Assembly (NCBI GenBank): GCA_001464895.1
Contig: LNEE01000017.1
Coordinates: 247,815-311,814 of the forward strand
Source: Betaproteobacteria bacterium Ga0077532
GTDB lineage: Bacteria > Pseudomonadota > Gammaproteobacteria > Burkholderiales > Ga0077523
Length of the DNA stretch: 64,000 nt
Direction of reading: 5' to 3'
How positions within the stretch are numbered: the first letter of the stretch is position 1; the number at the start of each line of letters is the position of its first letter. The notes under the pieces are model-generated. The model saw nothing but the letters and a program-made list of their open reading frames with translations, searched no databases and had not been told where the DNA came from. Both the position numbers and the translations under genes were made by a program. Below, in pieces: positions 47,001-47,373 of this stretch.

Positions 47001-47129
47001 CTCGCTGCCGGCCGCGTCGAACCAGCCGGTGCGTCGCAGGCGGTCCCGGGCGCTGCCCCACAGTGGACCAAGGCGGGACAACAGGCGCGGGCGTACCTTC
47101 CGCGCAGTGGCGGGACGCGAGGGGCTCAT
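5013..47129 (-). CDS. 14,038-residue LEPRxLL / CARDB / RHS multidomain giant protein
   Basis: One continuous frame; the ATG at 47129 is preceded by GGAGA about 9 nt away. LEPRLLL is at residues 56-62, with no classical signal peptide. Approximate layout by residue: 66-3190 PPC-like beta-sandwich repeats, interrupted by a concanavalin-like domain (480-690), LamG-like domains (925-1115, 1360-1545, 1950-2140) and a discoidin-like domain (1570-1690); 3198-5400, 17 CARDB repeats; 5520-5600 IPT/TIG; 6350-6690 propeller and Ig-like; 6810-7680, nine cadherin/He_PIG repeats; 7870-8120 RHS-like; 8240-8300 dockerin-like; 8930-9310 YVTN-type propeller; 9450-11990 RHS/YD; 12015-12150 RHS core ending in DPTGN; 12160-12500 Ala-rich helices. 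Then come a cyclase-like core (K12547, K12554, D12572, D12574, H12616), a transglutaminase-like triad (C12716, H12747, D12762), HEVGH at 13004-13008, a VCBS-like domain, PKD (about 13510), cohesin-like (13706-13816) and dockerin (13823-13883). Extracellular location is inferred. No immunity gene follows; the next gene is another LEPRxLL gene. Confidence 0.9.
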   Translation of the reverse strand: MSPSRPATARKVRPRLLSRLGPLWGSARDRLRRTGWFDAAGSEVPPFKRKAMFEALEPRLLLAADITSIAGSIDAPGETDRYNFTLDSDRFVYFDSLTNNANIRWTLDGPRGAVVTNRPLNQSDAFEVADGAQVMTLVAGDYRLSVDGNADATGTYAFRLLDPTDAQPLVPGAPVTTILDPANSTTVFSFSASRGDRFFFDAQSVTQASGSWRLYDPLGRQVWSAAFQTDVDVREMAVSGTYLLFLEGRVFQGGTNTIRFNVQPVVDDTVAIALGQRIDGEIAHAGQVDRFTFTVTEPTRVVFDSLVSSGLPWTLSGPLGTVNSGRTFQNADGVDLGATNPVMNLVAGEYTVTVDPSGDTAGAYAFRLLDLASAETIAPGEAVTAALTPGNETRLFKFDASAGDRVFLDALTAVAGDGYWRLLTPWGAQLASQQFSQDGGVVTLQADGEYFVLVEGRTNRTAPGSFTFQLVPRGNVRDEQVPGFVDEFDGPALGDEWAASRFPGNNGSYIGAPNFTFETLDGASVMRLTNTLGNNQRVGWTSDAVVPLADQFRVELRFNTLTQSASTGIDGLVDLLLIDQANPDRWVGMSFFGSNNALDRRFSSSSTVAGGGDNRAFPWQDNTWYRFVLEGGADRVMRARVLDDAGVELASRSFTAGQGVFPDGFRVALSQYMGTPNRLAPVDVAIDYLRVTSTPIATASLVLGDTTSGTLTTDKPVDRYTFTVDSDRLVAFDGMTNSNFAWSMTGPRGVVNAGRDFRSSDAFDGPSLYSLPAGTYTIAVSGPLSTYRFRVLDLSQAPTLTPDVPVTGTLDPSNTSVAYQFSAEVGERYFLDMQSIANGDTRWRVIGPDGNDIFSAGVGTDGELPVIARPGTYTVLIEGRYYHTGTNAYRFQLWRVEDGQHAVDIDAGADLLVPSFTAGPAAAFGQALVLPGTEQLDIDHAAAIDLRQDLTMEAWFRVDSFSSNGWSVIALKGNGASNGTYSMWVHRDGRLWVGTHDAASAQSAITATGTIVAGRWYHAAGVIDRTSGEIRAVVDGVQAALTTGGILPGRGQPTDAPLILGNDQLSNGPYQFNGAIDEFRLWNVARSTADIAASRNATLTGTEAGLVLYLPFDGATGPSIADAGPSGLGSRLTTRATASPGAIIDEIAVPGQVNRYTFSLASARTFLFDGLTDTQLSWSLSGPNGSVASGDIRLSDSFNGFSRLTLGPGDYVLTVDGSGDTVGAYAFRLLDVATAIEFTPGDGVAGRLNPGTSTQLHRFHAEAGQRFFFDALGVTDNDTAWRLIDPVGRVLFTTNASSDQDVRTLSLTGDYLLSVEGRYYKTTSNAYAFRVVPVVDQTTPIVLGESQGFMPRTVPGVNGNALQLEGASYLDVQHTAALDQRGDLTLEARFRVDAFQGDWMPLVFKGGTGSNRTYSLWVNRQGYVHYSSYDGTVNESLASAAGSVLSGQWHDVAVTVSRATGELKMYLDGTLVDSEVVTAKLAPSVNLPLLVGANHESAAQRFVGTVDEVRLWDRARTVDEIVAQRRQMLTGAESGLVLLLNFDPADAPVSLGKPVTGTASYSETYSFTNVTDGFGPDVSGRPGRVSYWLTPDGTNGSFVIDLLARHDLSRITVQNTHNQGHFDRGTADFRISVSDDGVAWRDVANDTFTLAERNALGTKSFAIAGEAARYVRFEALSRHGSSAGLNEMVVYGTPVPGADDVPQPDDGRYVLDASGSGAYARLRVAAEPAEGGIYDLLTHPGQVQRYTFSVTEAKRLLFDSLMDNALRWSLAGPLGTIVNGADIRFADSFNGFTLLDLPVGDYVLTVDGDGENIGPFGFRLLDYVAAATEFTPGAVISGTLKPGAETDVYRFTATAGDRIFFDGRGANDNDTSWRLVDPFGRVVFTRGINDDNGLTTLGYSGEYTIAVEGRYYKTAQNNYSFQLLPVTDDLEAIDLATGASPRAGWTAGASGGSAVSMSGWDRIEVPDGAATDQSGNLTLEAVFRVDAFGNTWTPIVYKGAGAGSNDRNYSLWVNASGLLSFGTGSEYIELAAGTIKLGEWTRVAGVVDRTNGQMRLYVDGVERGARTASKASPPLNNLPLWIGNNPEDFADQFGLIGAIDEVRLWNVVRTADQIADAATTPLAGDEPGLVLWLPLDEGTGTSVADRSASALAGHIRGIGDDAPGAVVGSIAMAGQVDTYTFTLAEARRVFFDGLINADLRATLTGPRGAVFSSLDLRFADSFNGHTPLDLVAGDYVLSVFSPGAVTGRYALRLLDTAGATMFTPGTAVDGVLLPGQETALYAFDAVAGDRVFFDALSAKDNDTAWRLIDPLGRVVFTTNVSNDVDATTLALTGRYLVAVEGRYYHRAINPFRFNVVPVADDTAAMALDALVAGSIASPGQVDRFTFSLTERTRVVFDSQTDRNFAWSLAGPRGTVSSGRTLQNADSVDFGSASPVLDLVAGDYTLAIDAPGDDIGAYTFRLRDLTSATLVTPGIAVTGALSPANETDLYQIVANAGDVFNFDNQSVTNGDAYWRLVDPLGAHVFFTGMGNDVSAVRLPIGGTYTLMLEGRRYSTSGSNAYAFAVQFVGNTPSNLAGDPIALDSLITGAISANGEIDTYLLTLATDKRILVDTLSDTPIQWTLAGERGVIADRVSLQSTDSWDGRYVLDLIAGTYQLRLQGPVGSYSLRLLDFSNAQLITPGTPVTGTLSPANEIDLYRFAVTAGETFYLDMQSMANHDGPWRLYDPFGRLVREAGLGSDMERMTLGFTGDYTIALEGRRYATVANAYRFNVQRVVDDAQTLEVGARIDGAIDHVGQVDAYTFTLDGAKQLYFDSLSNTDIHWTLTGVAGTLVSQRSLASSDSWDGVSRLDLAAGDYRLTVDGPGERTGAYAFRLVDLATAPSFTPGTPVAGVLDPANGTAFHRFEADAGDAFFFDMQAIANGDGPWRLLDPFGRLVWEDWLSDRDRTTLPFDGTYTLLLEGRRYATGTNAYRFNVVPITDDLVLMTLNERVDGAIAMAGQVDRYTFTVAAPTRVSVDSLVSNAFTWSLAGPLGTLVSGRSFQSTDGWDGRSVLDLVAGTYTFTVDASGDQTGTYAFRVLDLAAAPVLTPGTVVRGQLDPGNETDLYRFHVEAGEQYYFDMQSVSTSDAPWRLYDPLGRLVFETAFGTDADLRTLDVTGDYVLSLEGRRHYGSSVIAYQFAVWPATTSAPVDLGNLEARPGPDLRVADLEAVSAAGPISSGVSVEVRWTTTNAGNRDVTNDFRERVLVRRVATGEIVANVLAPFDLADSGGVLAPGAVVARRATVQLPDGPSGAGELDFIVTTDVDNAVAEENPARDAEANNASTLRLTSVLATYSDLFATGLSMDPPGGWAAGQTVNLNWTVGNLGARTPDRDWREAVQVRNVSTGETLYSQVFDRSIASDGAIAPGAQVARSASFVWAAGQAGEGLIEFVVSVDSTNVLFEISSGASGEGNNVATLRTASAPDLQVQDLRIDNASVFAGDTVVVRWNDLNAGTRPVVTSWSDRVVVTNQRTGETLVSTLVLHDSNANADGSLAAGASHARVFSFRLPDGLRGSGAIRVSVTADAGGGGAVREVLEANAAGNAESNNGATVDFTAQVRTYADLGAVITTGPSSGRGGESATIAWRVTNLGPVTATGTWIDEVVLSRDAVFGNADDQIVATRVRDGGLDSGAVYDQSANFTLPLQFDGTLQAFVRTDRGLVVIEPDTRANNVSAPVEISLVAPFADLGVEAVVAPTVASSGDRVDVLWRVRNAGDSGTGTGPWVDRVYLSLDDALDAGDVLIGEALRSGNVAPGQTYTGTAAVTLPEGISGSYRILVRADAGGAVFEKGRTADNTGASLDPIAVSLSPAPDLRVVSVSAPAQGVPLQSVAVQWEVTNAGEAAARGPWVDRIYFSTDGTLTGAIQIGQVARTTPLAVGASYVGTANVALPDSIDGSFRILVRTDAAEQVFEQGRDADNTSAPGAALAIIHPDLVVTAMTAPADAASGDTVTVEWIVRNAGTASAVGPWTDRIYLSRDAVVDASDRVLGSRVRTDGLGALAQYEAALDVVVPVDVSGDWFVLVATDADNAVRERAAEGNNTATDAITVGLSPYADLAVSDVVAPALTIDDPARVTIGWTVTNQGTGAGRTSQWTDTIVASRNSVAGDGDDIVLASFAHSGALAVGASYTRSESIFLPPTFTGRYTLFVRTDAGNAVFENGLEANNAAAAPDAFDVMTMPYADLVVTELTAPAAAESGRRMRVQWTVANEGIGPTNTAQWADRVTLTRNADGTGVVATALVDHIGVIASGGTYVRALDLTVPEGLSGTFYVRVQSGGPFEFIYTENNDRVSGPVEIALAPSADLVATNIVAPGNATEGATIEITWTVRNEGAATAPGGWTDTITLRKPGDPAAAGIALGSFTYDADLGAGLSYTRTERFRLPPKIEGAWQVNVVTNANRAVYEHAGASANNALADDAVMLLSLNARPDLQVETIVAPDRVQAGATAAVSFVIANRGTVPTVGRWKDNVYLSLDDKPGGDDILVASLDNGAALNPGESYRSETTSIVIPERFRGQGHFIVIADASGSIDEYPQQNETNNTISKSVFVEPLPLSDLVVSNVVAPTQGIYGGEVEVRFKVSNLGSAPTNTTNWTDTLWLTRDRTRPNPGGNGGILLGSIAHVGRLAVGETYEVTMKVRIPAQIQSGTYYLTPWSDAYDAVYEDLLATNLNPDDPNEFDNNNYKAREIDIIGTPVPPLPDLQVVRVVTDLTGSADAPFTVSWTVRNTGEGDAGNDWIDTVYLHDQPTLNAPGGKVWELGSFSRASTLLSLGEYTMTRSFDLTPSATDWYVTVLTDTAFLPSQPETNETNNGRTVTTDVETPPADLRVVSIEALPENYSGEKTTIQWTVENVGGAVWDGTRLWSDQVWISADPTFIGSRAVSLGAFVRSNEGGLAAGGRYTTTAEVTIPKGFGGEYFLYVFPDFTSLGGFDGQEPQAGRNWEARAFYGTHVWEGDNGNNLARGEIDVIYREPDLQVTALALPEGPLASGQRVEASFTVTNVGTRATRELGWLDRVYLSRDPSLDENDLEIGTYLRLSSPLGIGESYTRNAAFTLPDGAEGRFYLIAFTDSNVPGISPGGAAIPTDVGRVRLVNDAVAEFLDEGNNTTVVPLDVVLSPAPDLRVTAVDVPERLLRGEKLALSYTVTNTGGAAVPAVQGTWTDRIYLSADPFLDTQADRFLHEVRHTGGLAADGSYTVTRELDLPRELLGAYYVFVLTDVPGGGSADPSRRGAVYEGAGDRNNSTASADPVLIDLPPPADLQVQTIVVPPGATSGESVTIQFTVKNAAASQASGSWADAVYLSDDAEWDLSDRLLGRASFSGTVEAGGEYVGTLTTTLPAAKDGQYRVLVRTDIFNDVYEGADERNNTTAAPDALDVEVAELQLGVPLDATLSPGQSRLYRVVVGANETLRVRLDSSEPASANELYVRYEDLPSGFAFDASSEDPLAADQTALVPTTKVGEYYILVQGRSSPRNNVPVKLVAEVLPFQVTDVNRDQGGDSRWVTMTVRGAGFKPDALLKLVRPGIAEFEPARYEVIDATTIIATFDFRNAPRGLYDVKVINPDGAEAILPYRYLVERALEPDVTIGLGGPRVVPAGQNGLYGISLQSLTNVDTPYVYFEFGAPEIGNNGEIFGLPFLTFNSNVRGAPDDQRTDVPWVSLDSEMNTDGLMNAGGYAFDVTAGGYVGMSFNVLTYPGLAEIAARDFEAFKRAVYDARPSWEEEGRYDTLDQLDALLQRIFTDPDQDILDKCDPLYIPFRFNVYATATPMTRAEFVQRQSDDAARLRAEILADGSANAALVNLAADPDTWRLAYLAALEESGLLRPEDEAPPIRLDPKVMSTLAVLSTGVLVGPAGSQVLSPSSLAEFFDLVHRWYGDTPEQMAPIEFYDTRESDECPPYDIPVPALPLFENHDLGLSHETYFQTFNVFSPWLGFTPTGALPDFASVAASGEIEALDLQALFASAASDTSAATMTGPEGVGLAGYVPANTALPYTVRFQNPSEATTVANEVRIVTTLDDSLNVRSFRLGDLKIGDVNIRMPADRAAFQGDFNFTQSKGYVLRVSAGIDIATRTASWVLQAIDPETGEVLSDATRGLLPPNTAAGLGAGFISYTVQAAFDGETGADIVASARVLLDTQAPFDTNETRHTLDGGAPVTSTTATRIGTGGADFDVRWSAVEEPGGSGVKHTTVYVSEDGGDWKIWLRQTGATSGVFQGTAGRSYEFLALSTDEAGNRERPPAGATAPDDGSRANVGGAPTVGSTTRDVGQPPLPTTVPSTNALFTQAELGIPSTPPDQPSQFIQVLAPFVGAQFGTGVAQSHARIGPLALLVEADGSVIASGGANRGSLYRFAQDGGRVLNAFATLAEPVFDLAYDRNGQLWATSGGGQLLRLDATTGAVLERFGDSITQSLALRTGTDDLYVSSGDGIEIFDTVKRTFRHFSDLRVDDLAVDDAGVLWATTWPARGTVVKFDNRGRAQAMAAFDAEIDSLAFGRAGTQLEGLLFVSAKARPGDAAGASLFMIDTVTLRRVVLATGGPGAEQLVATADGRLLVANADRIDVIAPLVAPKVVRTNPPDQLIVPLPLGEISVTFDQAMRVGDATDPSSVLNRNNYVVKRGATEVEIARIRYDAAAKTVFLGFDGFEAGEYTLDVSTHLRSRPGLTMNEAYHTSFIAVQDFSTIVRIDFEATRSDRTTGTVSYDVRVTNIADYDVRTPLMLALDPERYFAGRPEGAVQDPDSKLWLIDLGAGLVGGALRPGESTVVRTVVIDNPVQQRADMGHSLFALPYPNSVPVFESAPVLAAAIGEPYRYTAVASDPDGVAISYVLLRGPEGMTVDVATGVVTWTPVPGTDATVDVVLRAYDTRGGFATQAFPVAVAGGNHAPGFGGLLDAFDLTEGRTFRLTLPVSDADGDPLAVFVEGLPPGARFDLDTRTFEWTPGYVQAGIYRDVRFVASDGLQTVTHAVTLTVRPANAAPIVRGIPERSVREGDPIIVRFSADDPDGDAFTFSSPLLPAGATLDPVTGVFQWTPAFTQAGRHVIPIRAHDGQISGETSFTLEVTNVNAAPVFDRFDGFSTFEGQPIALRAFAFDPDNPWFIPQDRAGDLIHPLEGSDPSVTVTAQGLPEGAVFDADTLMLTWTPGFTQAGTYVVRFTAVDDGNGTGVPLTDTTEVPITVVNANRPPELPALGNVSVAKGQVLDVPIVATDPDGNALTYAIANLPRFATLSANADGSATLRLAPADQDRGDTVVTLTVTDDGDGGGARARQSVSRTFVISSESPAEPPVLDALGDKVALVGETLRFTVRASDLDEDTLVFSAEGLPASATLVPGVSYGTAVFEWTPTAADRGTRTVTFRVVDDGNDGRGSIGSDEETIAIAVRDTNSAPLLLPTGDLSVQEGASLELALRAIDADGDPLTYRASTLPPGAVLDARTGVLTWTPNLFQSGRYEVTVTASDGAATSSDTFAIQVRQTNQAPLLAGIPPLGGQEQRIVSFSLVGTDPDGDALAYRALTPLPHGSFFNGSTGRFEWIPDHDQAGAYVLRFDARDASGATDTLDVTLDIADVNRAPVISLGNRAVLLGELLTFTIGGADADTGETLRFSADGLPEGATLDAVTGEFRWTPGAGQAGDHLVRVRLTDGKTTTVEGLVVRALATPALPDVAIELTPSFPAVPGQLVTLSVLADAFSGIASRSLTIDGVAVALDAQGRAFFTPAATGLVALTATATDRDGFTRTIEKTLRVRDPADTDAPMVLLDPSLGGRGVEGTIAIIGSIGDVNLEAWRLEIARFGSDDFRTLAEGTATVTGGRLATVDAADYQLGVWRLRLRASDVGGRVAEVETVLELAGTDPSGYRRAETDFTATLAGKALSFTRRYDALGADRPGSFGPGWRLDWRDVDFATDLPGTGRESVGAYAPLTLGTRAYVTVPGGERLAFTFAPEKHTEGGVTWYTARWIVDGGSAWQLEAPDTKLLRSGDRFYDFVTTQPANPAVPETPYRLVGPDGTTYEFDVAIGITAIVFADGTRLHVSGSGVVAQNGDALTFTLDGAGRITRVDVNDGRVFTFEFDADGALVSVRNLQASESSRYAYDADGRLRLATGPAGGEVITHGPGGATVSAIDADLGPAVRHLAAETRGVLDAGETQLHTFAVRASEIASAAGGAVLLGVVVDALDPTLAPALPALDGLAPVAANVQGGRAFALYRITDPGLQVLALTGAGSGRYALSFFVAGDVDRNGRVDGVDADLFAAARSAGAAGYVASADFDANGRVDAADAALLRANLGYAPNLAPVIVSDASVLTHEDLTVRVPLASRVVDPEGDVLFFDVLSATNATARLSGDGSSILVSPDIGFVGEASFTIRVDDGYGATDTTVRLDVSDAPLLAMDFVERRPTLAVGERFLPAFIGQFADQADVELPLSYLSLESLDPSVARLLIDGQLAGVREGFGTLVARRGDIQAATAVVVGNPSPFTHLQLAAGLGVFPEALTLVPGGFKRFDVDIPDVQDVTAASTGTRYFVGNPGVVGVDADGMAVGVATGSTDVTIIHHGMELVVPIRVDVPVADQAVLGAQGGAIATPDGAVFTFGPNSLNGEQLVRVTPVSVDDLPIPVPEDFNFLAGYDLQFGGGPLENPAQLAIPVPDTVPVGKVLYLFRYGHLPDANGDLIPVWWQDEIAVVGEDHIARTSSPPWSGVAPAGLWMLGDPGPGVALARGIMTVTFPLGAIPIIAGPGIGGIATVSPLIAISYNISQLKFVTIPQEGLPVVTTVGVQLDPSRITTTEVVLTQPPEAAPDDPVLLAARFEFRNAGDVKPVLVLTGQNLSASPSSSLDSRTIVQFQQQGKTIEAVALGAPTSIGSGLEEITIEVPQSVIAGIADIRIVRLDKVLALGECSGVYTTVENAYTSNKVRLAPEGNYVLAAARLANEVVVLSQGNPFADNPPAELNLVARIPVGRLPRDTTVTKDHTRAYVTLSGAAVSVVDLVAMQEGDAKIGNAPSPGDADPLDRITLPPGSRPNFITLDPTNRYAYVSDEAQGRVYVIDIDPGSPTFHTHVHTIALPANATERGLRGLVVSEDGKRLYVAAPNRDTYSVAFRESSAIFVINVDPADRPADFDANPKKYWEQIAEIPMGVSGQETHALTLTGDPKRIAFANRYSDVQGFGFITVANDSVDAFEASIGGSVQLGLGAPNDSLDVNNPMSVVILPEDAFKEVIGPHPAYAFVAAFNRFIMGNPSHDPNAFPEAAGAPTPSGSNIGIIRDPFGAGAKLVAATTPIPLGFADSLTFASGYNYLFAAYRSVQVSRDTGAVFAYYLVNMIGQVEQTLASPGAAGTRLDRFPVQRLFGNDILPLQEDLGLLNTLIDIKADYRIIRANLSAGRYTFGVPTYDGAPSISAPFATGGLTQGISSHDTEVGAGPRIWNQFDLGRGIGLPDRNDLGVGDLLREVMGEPQDCNDAKFNSVVQLDSGAVVERHDLVGYQSLGQTQGFSLTYDSTAADASPIINFGWEGIQDEVAEYAASPQADLEGGLPLLEAQITFTGNGGTLTGPMHYWRIPANAEDLGVAIQTDLSSLASGQYNYTINATFAGKTRQSSGSIVHVNGKDSAFGRGWGLMGLQDIYEAPDGSVSIVDGSGDAQHFERIELPMDVLSDCPPGTEAREQFRSLPGDSSSFTRNAAGNFQRTMDDGTVYEYTRPVELADGSLQPGKLVKVTDRYGNATRYEYDPEGRILTITDPVGLKTRFIYSGDRVAQIIDPAGRVTQLSYAGEDLIRIQDPDGSARSFGYDDHGRMTLEVNKLGGSEVNTYGFHGRAERAERPDGTVVEVTPWQVQGLADPELTGSRSTAPLALAQKLDTFTATYTQPNGNVRVVTLNERGQTMEVSDSLGFVESFERDPGGFVIRHVSSVCGCDEVITTYDNRGNRLTLQDSESAPGKSTRMTYDGRFGQITSITDELDRTTTYSINAKGDNELTRHPDGSEWRYSYLPQGMLRSQIDPLGRQTTYDYDALGRLSTVVNVDGTLRKFEYDAAGNTTVMTDELGRRTIFTYDAMNRVVETVEADPDGGGPLLESVTHVFYDAAGNEIRTVDPRGAITTMAYDERSRLVSRTDATGAITKWIYGPDQNLREVVDALGHATEYEYDLRNRLIKTTDALGGTRTYTYDPDGGSHPDSVTDELGRTTLYDYDWRDRLRSITDPEGGVTSFEYDAADNLVSRTDAEGRTTSYGYDAMNRRISATDALGGVTETGYDAMGNVLVHVDALGRSTVYAYDVRDRQVRMTDAAGAITNYTYDHVGNLLTRTDALGRVTTNTYDAQNRIVSVTAPDPDGSTGPATSAVTITRYDAAGNLAAVVDALGRETRYVYDALGRRTHMIDPLGGQHVMAYDAVGNVVRETDALGRVTDHEYDALQRRVRTLGPAVTVGTASVRPVERWTYDAAGNVLTYVDALGRTTEYEYDDLDRRILVTDALGGTTATTFDAVGNVLSRTDARGNTTSYTYDALNRRLAVSLPKTSSAPSAAFAVTAYTYDAVGNHTSTTDALGRVTRYTYDALDRVLTETDAAGGVTRMAYDAVGNLVSSTDPLGRETVFEVDGENRHVRITAPAPGGVGTHAAPVTRLAYDAVGNLLSSTDPLGRVTSYTYDALDRQVGGTDAAGETFTRTYDLVGNLLTTTDALGQVVRHEYDALDRRVRTIEPAPAAGSAARTTRMGYDLVGNLVSVTDGRGGVTVHHYDALNRAVRTTDALGGEVVSAYDAVGNVVASTDARGFVTTYEYDTRNRRIRMTEPDPDAGGALLSSVTTYGYDAVDNLISFTDPLARVTGMTYDVLDRLVTTTNPEGGVTTRTYDAVGNVRTSTDALGRITTNTYDGLNRLIRIDEPAVVSTPGAAAASPVTVYAYDAAGNRVSETDALGRTTRYAYDALDRQVRVTDARGGITSIAYDALGRTVSMTDALGRSSLFQYDALGRRIRTTTPDPDGAGPQAALVTRFAFDANDNLVSTTDPLGRVTQYGYDALDRRVEVIDARGASSTMTYDASGNLLTLTDVLGRVTTQVYDNAGRLVRTIAPDPDGIGPLAAPERSFTYDAAGNVLTVTDPLGRVTTYAYDDRDLRVLVTDALGNETAFAYDAVGNLVTVTDALGRAMTFDHDALDRVTKTTDALGGETSMLYDAVGNVTAMTDALGRTTAFAYDALDRQVATTDALGGEYVTTFDAVGNVLSVTDPRGSVTAFAYDAVNRRTRVTDALGGVATTTYDGAGNVLAMTDALGNASTFTYDALDRLVTSADALGGVSSITYDAAGNVLLTTDAMGNETAFSYDALNRLSTTTDALGGVATMAYDASGNVLEVTDALGRTTAFAYDALDRLTATTDALGGVASMEYDALGNVVAATDALGRETTFAYDALNRRTRVTDALGAIVTTGYDALGNVTSTTDARGGTTTFAYDALNRRTATTDALGGVTVATHDAAGNIVRVTDPLGRATAFAYDALNRITAVTDALGGVTRTTLDAVGNVLSSTDALGRTASFTYDALNRRVAATDALGGVVRTAYDAVGNTLSVTDALGRLTAFDYDALNRRTVTTDPLGASTTASYDAVGNLLSTTDPLGRISTFAYDDLNRRVGTTDALGAVTTMAFDVVGNLLSLTDPLGNVTAYGYDAVDRLVRETDALGAVRTHAYDPSGNRVRSVDALGRATEFTYDALDRAVGETWRDAGNAVVRSISRSFDAAGQLTAVNDPDGVVRLSYDALGRTTRVETDALAGTPAVTLVYTLDAVGNVLTVTDLIGARTAGVTSRTYDALDRVVGVVQTGADVTGRRVAIGYDAAGQITAIDRFAAASGGSRAVGTTYAYDAAGRVTGITHANASGPVASYSQTWDLAGRLLSVTSPDGASVFQYDDLDQVISAGYDFQTDETFAFDANGNPLRAGVTIGAGNRVLQDADFVYAYDAEGNRVRATAKAGGGVTDYQWDHRNRLIGVTRRDGAGVAIETVQYGYDDLDRKVRRAVDADGAGPGAAAVERFVHDGAHVALVFDGGATVAAERFLFGPGPDMVLAAQQGGDITWMLADHQGTVRDVARANGTLANHLQFTTFGAIAAQTDPGAAPRFSYTGREFDASAGLFDYRARWYDARLGRFASADPIGFAGGDANLYRYVGNSPTFMVDPTGNEGVLAKIGNTFSGVSVGETANNMLLGLSYGMKDLVGAVAGETAGNIAGQGTATVLGLGKGLVTGAIGLVEGVAWLGKTATAATLQAAAYYTGSDTLRGWANSLSKDTLDPLMDLAHKLGDPCVDNFALLTSGMSNWLKTQNQLAKEGKKIEGALNTAELLGSAALNLASGPLMAEAAAAGAAKAAKAIGTLAETAAKAAGALGKAADKLSDAGKKVGQTVGKVVESLQSSGRASRVEAAATKAAAEGAERIARAEKVVTAMQGERLAAQAKRADTAAALKPLWDEMQAKGWTPRTREHIDNWVQHGIDPPTYTGIGSVLSNPTPKKVSLLGELADGARDAVKKVATRIAGPQSGATARQQDVIKAFAGEQGLEIAIRATDPVTAFGTKVGTKWGLAAKPEAIKAKSTFGLLRDADSGRLLRSDLDLAWVKDKNTGRFLSNQEILDRVVDPLNRRLIEAGDREASIMHGAHFTMGAREGGYVSNAKIAKIGEAGPVNVFGGSGMTTLSNNAEVRALARASQGGLPWSPGWDPAGIPMRTQAQLESALGDYARTLKGQFEACGSPYGYCDMASLVGESHLPGIIAGEANFGVNRLTFTGHQTLIGQLGERWFIQDPTFTQFTTRFQTIGEGADTFTTFNATLDRLARIDRSMGEIQNRGIAFFESFEQLQEVMGAYGRAFGGPDGPDVPFVNSAPLREALETGGVPSIGEWNANPIRSLTIREDAYAAAMAAQRGAPLMVDATASVRVTGEPSRGLESVDAVLSLRDTALSLWRDELGEAAIELRVAIADLPDGQLGEAWITHLGVDGAPSEGRIVLDWNADGHGWFVDATPLDDAEFRDPASAAFGRIDLFSVIAHEVGHTLGFLSGFEGYDRFVRVLDDGSVVFEAPGVRAALADDRNHLEAAAHGVDLMSATLSTFQRKLPSELAARIIAAARDLTDPAFADVPVSIGPGLLTPTIPADVVNGLFSVADPSAAGFGWTTRGSAGVQGGVATLSEDRALTSGLSQTFAIPEGALTLGFTLLDADFDTPGAGPQDAFEVALLDAVTGLPVAGTVSLSNTDALINIQADGTLRRSSAVTIGGLAGDALPGDVTNPITFTIDLTGIDAPNGVVLHFDLLGFGAVGSRVVIDDVRFGFADGTNRAPVAVDDARGLDEDGSLAIDIASLLGNDTDPDGDALTFTLVDTTQHGTLVDQGNGSFVYTPIANFFGTDTFTYRVNDGEVDSNLATVTLTVDGVNDAPTVVFGDPVRQVVDEGQSVVIGFTVDDVDGDVVDVTLAGAPDGATIVRTDASRGEFRWTATDGDATYPFEIVVSDGESEVRTEAAVLVRNVAPVLTTEGEAFALSGQPYVLKFASSDPGADTIQQWIVDWGDGSPLQTAAGDVRELSHTYRLPGTRPLIQVGAIDEDGAWSAATRTVDVVNDRLYVTNFTANEGGFSVRFSRTFVADGINLYESAIVPLGGPDVDIRDAAGNLVRGSMVLDADRQGFRFVATDGALAAGRYTTTLFSRDNAFRDDLGRTLDGNRDNVSGDDYRTIFTVAPNTQPVVTIAHTLVGPKQIANVDATERGIPITLTTPVAASDIRFTLKYDGTKLTVAGLEGGDDLPAGSQFTVTGTPGNLAIRIITSSAVAAGSRELVRLIASVPSTAAYRSAGVLDVGGVVVDGRAGRAADGVHVVAYLGDTNGDGRYTSLDAQRVARVEGGADTGFDAYRTFDPRLIGDVNRDGALTSADSAMIVSETQFILGGGTNASLDQAQIPPIPATQQTAVLAPGGQAVAGPSAPSQQQAQAKVQTSATRTTFGPNITAFNLAASMDRLNAMRIATPADELAERFLKGAPTWADAAPQPTAEESWRIKLPTLTQGVKLSAPVEAAAPSEGVLQALKYLVARKLGRRL
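11170..18010 (-). repeat. About 100 tandem YD (RHS) repeats within the giant gene
   Basis: Roughly 6.8 kb encodes a ~21-residue unit of the form YDAxGNxxxxTDALGRxTxx. The DNA is also repetitive with a ~63-nt period: variants of gcgtcgtaggcgaac recur throughout on the plus strand. In RHS proteins such repeats build a beta-cage shell. The high nucleotide similarity makes copy number prone to recombination and to assembly collapse. Confidence 0.85.
30930..37535 (-). repeat. 17 tandem CARDB repeats within the giant gene
   Basis: A unit of about 125-135 residues recurs 17 times. Each starts with a (P/A)DL-V-like strand, followed by W-x-V-x-N-x-G and a D-x-V-Y-L-S stretch, and ends near an ADAxNxVxE / NNT turn. 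This is the CARDB (cell-adhesion-related beta-sandwich) pattern. Units are diverged in sequence, unlike the YD array, so the count should be reliable. Confidence 0.8.
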
Positions 47130-47373
47130 GGGGTAGGTCTCCGATCGGAGGACTGCCCGCCGTCAGGGCCGGACGCGACGCAGCGCGATGCCGGGGCCAT
47201 GCGGGCGGAAAGTGCAATGAGGGCTGGGACGGCCATGGGAGCGGCAGTCATCATGGGTCGCCGGGAACAGACGGCGGCGTCGCCAGCGGCGGACGCCACG
47301 AGGAAGCGCACCGCGAGTCTCCGCGGGCGTTCGCAGCCAGGGACCAGCGTGACCACGGGGAATCCTGGCGGGG

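Noticed and set aside
47126-47356. 76-codon frame whose stop overlaps the giant gene's start (ATGA)
   Set aside because: No ribosome site, no domain and Arg-rich content; the overlap is probably chance.
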